Shown: positions 21,451 through 24,488 of the stretch, piece after piece
How positions within the stretch are numbered: the stretch's first letter is position 1
Layout: each line of letters opens with the position of its first letter
NCBI GenBank assembly: GCA_046262175.1
Contig: JBHENF010000133.1
Coordinates: 1 to 24,488 of the forward strand
From: RYN-124 sp046262175
GTDB lineage: Bacteria; Actinomycetota; Actinomycetes; Mycobacteriales; SCTD01
DNA: 24,488 bases
Reading direction: 5' to 3'
Notes under the pieces: model-generated
What the model was told of the DNA's origin: nothing
Seen by the model: the letters and a program-made list of their open reading frames with translations, nothing else
The model's database searches: none
Made by a program: the position numbers and the translations under genes

Positions 21451-22917
21451 TCAGGAGACCGCCGCCAGAGATCGCGCCGTGAACTCCAGGCCGGTGTACT
21501 CGTCCGGCCCGGTACCCAGCATCTTGCGGTCAGCCAGGTAGTTCTGGTGCACCCGCCACGGGGCGTGCGAACCCTGCTTCGGGAAGTCCTTGATCGAGCG
21601 CAGCACGTACCCGGACTGCAGGTCGATGAACGGCACCTCGGGCAGGTCCGGCTGGTCCCACATCGGCGTGACCTGCCGATAGCCGTGGGCGTCCATGTGC
21701 GTGAGCAGCCGGCAGACGTACGCGCAGATCAGGTCGCACTTCAGCGTCCACGACGCGTTGGTGTAGCCGATGGACGCGGCGAGGTTCGGCAGCCCGCTGA
21801 ACATCATCCCCTTGTAACCGACCGTCTCCGGGAGCTTCACCTCGTCGCCGTCGACGAAGAACTGCAGCCCGCCGAGCACCAGCATGTTCAGGCCGGTCGC
21901 GGTCACCACGATGTCGGCCTCGAGCTCGGTCCCGTCGGCGAGCCGGATCCCCTTCTGGGTGAAGGTGTCGATCGAGGCGGTGACCACCGACGCCTTCTCC
22001 TCGCGGATGGCCCGAAACAGGTCGCCCTCCGGCACGATGCAGAACCGCTGGTCCCACGGGTCGTACGGCGGCGAGAAGTGCGTGTCGATGTCGTAGCCGG
22101 CCGGCAGCTCCTTCTGCAGCCCCTTGCGCACCAGGCCCTTCATCAGCTCCGGCTTCCGCCGGCTCATCTGGTAGCTGAACATCGTCAGCAGCAGGTTCTT
22201 CCAGCGCACGACGGTGTACGCCTGCTTCGCCGGGAGCTTGTTGCGCACGAAGTTCGCGACGCGGTCACCCGCGGGCCGGGCGGCGATGTACGTGGGCGAG
22301 CGCTGCAGCATCGTCACGTGCTCGGCCTGGTCCGCCATGGCCGGCACCAGCGTCACCGCCGTGGCGCCGCTGCCGATGACGACGACCTTCTTGCCCGCGT
22401 AGTCGAGGTCCTCGGGCCAGAACTGCGGGTGCACCACCTGGCCCGCGAACTGCTCGATCCCCGGAAAGGTCGGGGTGTAGCCCTCGTCGTAGCGGTAGTA
22501 GCCCGAGCACATGAACAGGAACGAGCAGGTCAGCGAGCCGCCGCTGTCCAGGTGCACCGTCCACCGCGCGTCCGGCGTCGACCACTCCGCCCGCACGACG
22601 CGGCAGTTGTAGCGGATCTTCTGCTCCACGCCCTCGTCGCGGGCGGTGTCGCGGACGTACTCGAGGATCGACGGCCCGTCGGCGATCGCCTTGGCGCCCG
22701 GCCAGGGGCGGAACGCGTACCCGAGCGTGTACATGTCGGAGTCGCTGCGGACGCCGGGGTAGCGGAACAGGTCCCACGTGCCGCCCGACGTCGCGCGCGA
22801 CTCGAGGATCGCGTACGTCTTGCCTGGCGCGTCCTTCTGCAGGTGCACCGCGGCGCCGATGCCGGACAGCCCGGCCCCGACGATGACGACGTCGAGGTGC
22901 TCGACCGGGTCCGACAT
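21451..22917 (-). CDS. ethA: FAD-containing Baeyer-Villiger monooxygenase, EthA-like
   Basis: A 488-residue flavoprotein closely resembling mycobacterial EthA along its whole length, from HLDVVIVGAGLSGIGAA (FAD dinucleotide motif GxGxxG) and GGTWDLFRYPGVRSDSDMYTLG, the Baeyer-Villiger fingerprint FAGQVVHPQFWP (F157, G159, H163, W167), the NADPH motif VVVIGSGATAVTLVP, to LPEGYD-like AGYDIDTHFSP, YNPWDQR-like PYDPWDQRFC and GYVLRSIKDFPKQGSHAPWR near the end. EthA oxidises ketones and activates thioamide prodrugs. Start ATG 22917 has AGGAG at a good distance. No EthR-type TetR regulator is adjacent; upstream is the GH13 gene in the same direction. The symbol denotes similarity; several paralogues may exist in such genomes. 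Confidence 0.93.
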   Translation of the reverse strand: MSDPVEHLDVVIVGAGLSGIGAAVHLQKDAPGKTYAILESRATSGGTWDLFRYPGVRSDSDMYTLGYAFRPWPGAKAIADGPSILEYVRDTARDEGVEQKIRYNCRVVRAEWSTPDARWTVHLDSGGSLTCSFLFMCSGYYRYDEGYTPTFPGIEQFAGQVVHPQFWPEDLDYAGKKVVVIGSGATAVTLVPAMADQAEHVTMLQRSPTYIAARPAGDRVANFVRNKLPAKQAYTVVRWKNLLLTMFSYQMSRRKPELMKGLVRKGLQKELPAGYDIDTHFSPPYDPWDQRFCIVPEGDLFRAIREEKASVVTASIDTFTQKGIRLADGTELEADIVVTATGLNMLVLGGLQFFVDGDEVKLPETVGYKGMMFSGLPNLAASIGYTNASWTLKCDLICAYVCRLLTHMDAHGYRQVTPMWDQPDLPEVPFIDLQSGYVLRSIKDFPKQGSHAPWRVHQNYLADRKMLGTGPDEYTGLEFTARSLAAVS

Positions 22918-22983
22918 GCGCGCTCCTAGCTGTCTGCGGGAGCTCCCATCATGTCGCACGAGGTGTGCAGATTTCGCCCCAGG

Positions 22984-24488
22984 TCAGGCAGTCCGACGCA
23001 GCCGAAGCCACCGGTAGCCGCGCGGCCCGAGAGCGATCCCGCGCAGGCCACGGCGGGCCGCGTCGTAGCCGCGGTCGCTGAACAGCTCCACTGGGTCGCC
23101 CTCCTGGCCGGGCTGCTTGCCCACGTCCACGACGACCTCGCCCCGTCCCAGGTTGTGCAGGAAGAGCAGTACGCCCTCCGGCGCCTCGAACCGGTGCGCA
23201 AGCACAGCCTCGTCCGCGACGTCGACGGGGGTGCACACGCCGGTGCCGACCTCAGGGCACTCGCGCAGCGTCCGGATCATCTGCTCGAACCACTGCAGCA
23301 GCGAATCGGGGTCGCGCCGGGCCCGCGCGACGTTCACGGTCGGATACCCGTACGGGCCCTCGGCGATGACCGGCCGGACCAGCTCGTCTGCGGAGGAGAA
23401 GCCAGCCCCTTTGGTGTCCGACCACTGCATGGGCGTGCGCAGCGCCTCCCGCTCCGGCAGCGACAGGTCGTCGCCCATGCCGAGCTCCTCGCCGTACCGG
23501 ATCACGGGCGTGCCCGGCAGGGTGAACTGCAGGCTGTACGCCAGGCGCAGCATCGCCGGGTCGTTGTCCAGCATCGGAGCGAGCCGCCGGCGGATCCCGC
23601 GTCCGTACAGCTGCATGTCGGGATCGGGACCGAACGCGGCGGAGCACTCCTGCTGCTCCTCCGGGGTCAGCCGCGACAGGTCGACCTCGTCGTGGTTGCG
23701 CAAGAACGTCGCCCACTGGGCGTGGTTCGGGATCGGCGGAGAGCTCGCGAGCGCCCGCAGGACCGGCTGCGCCTTGCCGCGGGCCAGGGCGAGCAGGCAG
23801 TTCACCGACAGGACGAAGTCGAACAGCATCGGCAGCCGGTTGTTGCTGCCGCCCTCGTCGCCGAAGTACTTGACGAGCTCCTCGTTCTCGACGTTGGCCT
23901 CGGCGAGGACGACCGCGTCGCCACGCCGCCAGGAGATGCGCTCCCGGTACTTCGTGAGCTGGCCGAAGTCCTTGGGGCTGTTCGGGTTGCCGGGCTCGGT
24001 CAGCTCGATGATGAACGGCGCGGCGTCCATCCGGAAGCCGCTGACACCGAGGCTCAGCCAGAACCCGAGGATGCGCTCGATCTCGTCCTGCACCAGCGGG
24101 TTCGCGGTGTTCAGGTCCGGCTGGAAGTCGTAGAAGCGGTGGTAGTACCAGGCCTTCGCCGTCCGGTCGTAGGTCCAGGTCTCCTTCTGCTGGCCCGGGA
24201 AGACCATGCCCTGCCTGCGGTCCGACGGCTCGGTGTCGGACCAGACGTACCAGTCGCGGTAGGGCGAGTCGGGCGACGACCGCGCGCTCTGGAACCACGG
24301 GTGCTGGTCGGACGTGTGGTTGACGACCAGGTCGATGATGACGCGCAACCCGCGGTTGTCCGCCTGGTGGATCAGCTCGGTGAAGTCGCCCATCGTGCCG
24401 ATGTCAGGATGGATGCCGTAGAAGTCGGTGACGTCGTAGCCGTCGTCGCGGTTGGGGGTCGGATGGACGGGGTTCAGCCAGAGGCAGG
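22984..24488 (-). CDS. GH13 trehalose synthase / alpha-glucosidase-like protein (5' end outside window)
   Basis: The frame stays open to the window edge, where residues such as CLWLNPVHPTPNRDDGYDVTDF are already GH13 sequence, so the N-terminus is missing. Visible family regions: I DLVVNHTSDQHPWF, II GFRMDAAPF with the nucleophile Asp, III VLAEANVENEEL with the acid/base Glu, IV FLRNHDEVDLS with the transition-state Asp. LYGRGIRRRLAPMLDND and LQFTLPGTPVIRYGEELGMGDDLSLPEREALRTPMQWS are the TreS/alpha-glucosidase arrangement. The most likely role is maltose-trehalose interconversion or related alpha-glucan metabolism in the cytosol. It ends 66 bp before the EthA-like gene. An internal ATG at 24393 is not the true start. 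Confidence 0.93.
   Translation of the reverse strand, partial: CLWLNPVHPTPNRDDGYDVTDFYGIHPDIGTMGDFTELIHQADNRGLRVIIDLVVNHTSDQHPWFQSARSSPDSPYRDWYVWSDTEPSDRRQGMVFPGQQKETWTYDRTAKAWYYHRFYDFQPDLNTANPLVQDEIERILGFWLSLGVSGFRMDAAPFIIELTEPGNPNSPKDFGQLTKYRERISWRRGDAVVLAEANVENEELVKYFGDEGGSNNRLPMLFDFVLSVNCLLALARGKAQPVLRALASSPPIPNHAQWATFLRNHDEVDLSRLTPEEQQECSAAFGPDPDMQLYGRGIRRRLAPMLDNDPAMLRLAYSLQFTLPGTPVIRYGEELGMGDDLSLPEREALRTPMQWSDTKGAGFSSADELVRPVIAEGPYGYPTVNVARARRDPDSLLQWFEQMIRTLRECPEVGTGVCTPVDVADEAVLAHRFEAPEGVLLFLHNLGRGEVVVDVGKQPGQEGDPVELFSDRGYDAARRGLRGIALGPRGYRWLRLRRTA

Noticed and set aside
22918..22983. EthR-type operator and regulator upstream of the EthA-like gene
   Set aside because: No TetR gene nearby and no convincing long palindrome in the 66-bp gap.

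Overview
The window is about 24.5 kb of very GC-rich DNA with dense, short-gap gene packing, almost certainly from an actinobacterium. Supporting signs are the DUF3516-type Ski2-like helicase, a DUF4192 protein, an MmyB-type XRE regulator, a DUF222/HNH (13E12-type) protein, an EthA-like monooxygenase, many GTG starts, and many genes that seem to be transcribed without a leader (TANNNT followed by 6-7 nt and the start codon). No rRNA, tRNA, CRISPR array or intact insertion sequence was seen. Genus cannot be fixed from this window.

Layout. 1-1244 (+): end of a pirin-like gene, a NUDIX hydrolase (COG4119-like) and a coupled 60-residue Cys-rich protein. 1225-3828 (-): a four-gene run that begins with an XRE antitoxin-like protein and a MNT/AbiEii-like nucleotidyltransferase and continues with a cytochrome P450 and a methyltransferase. 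A small inverted repeat lies in the 39-bp divergent promoter shared with the helicase (3868-6348, +). 6338-7640: an MmyB-like regulator divergent from a small membrane protein. 7637-9097 (-): a DksA/TraR zinc-finger protein, an NADPH-dependent FMN reductase and a Uma2-family nuclease.

9166-10385 (+) is the most unusual part. It is an orphan bacterial EndoU ribonuclease toxin domain overlapping, by GTGA, a second gene that reads immunity-like domain, then a second and apparently degenerate EndoU domain, then another immunity-like domain. No secretion or delivery domain is attached. 10382-14241 (-) holds a TldE/PmbA-TldD protease pair and the DUF4192 gene. 14359-16763 (+) holds an NmrA/SDR-like protein coupled to an unrecognised 568-residue protein.

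16781-18665 contains an aldo/keto reductase, a tiny ORF, a frameshifted cupin pseudogene and a YhhN/lysoplasmalogenase gene. The 3' end of the last is duplicated in a 41-bp tandem repeat just ahead of the DUF222/HNH gene (18819-20276). After a 422-bp non-coding stretch with a hairpin come, on the minus strand, a crotonase, an EthA-like Baeyer-Villiger monooxygenase and a GH13 trehalose-synthase-like gene cut by the window edge.

Most genes are housekeeping or accessory metabolism of a free-living actinobacterium. The EndoU cassette, the XRE/nucleotidyltransferase pair, the cupin relic and the DUF222/HNH neighbourhood are the accessory, conflict-type or rearranged spots. All functional calls come from reading motifs by eye; no database search was run.
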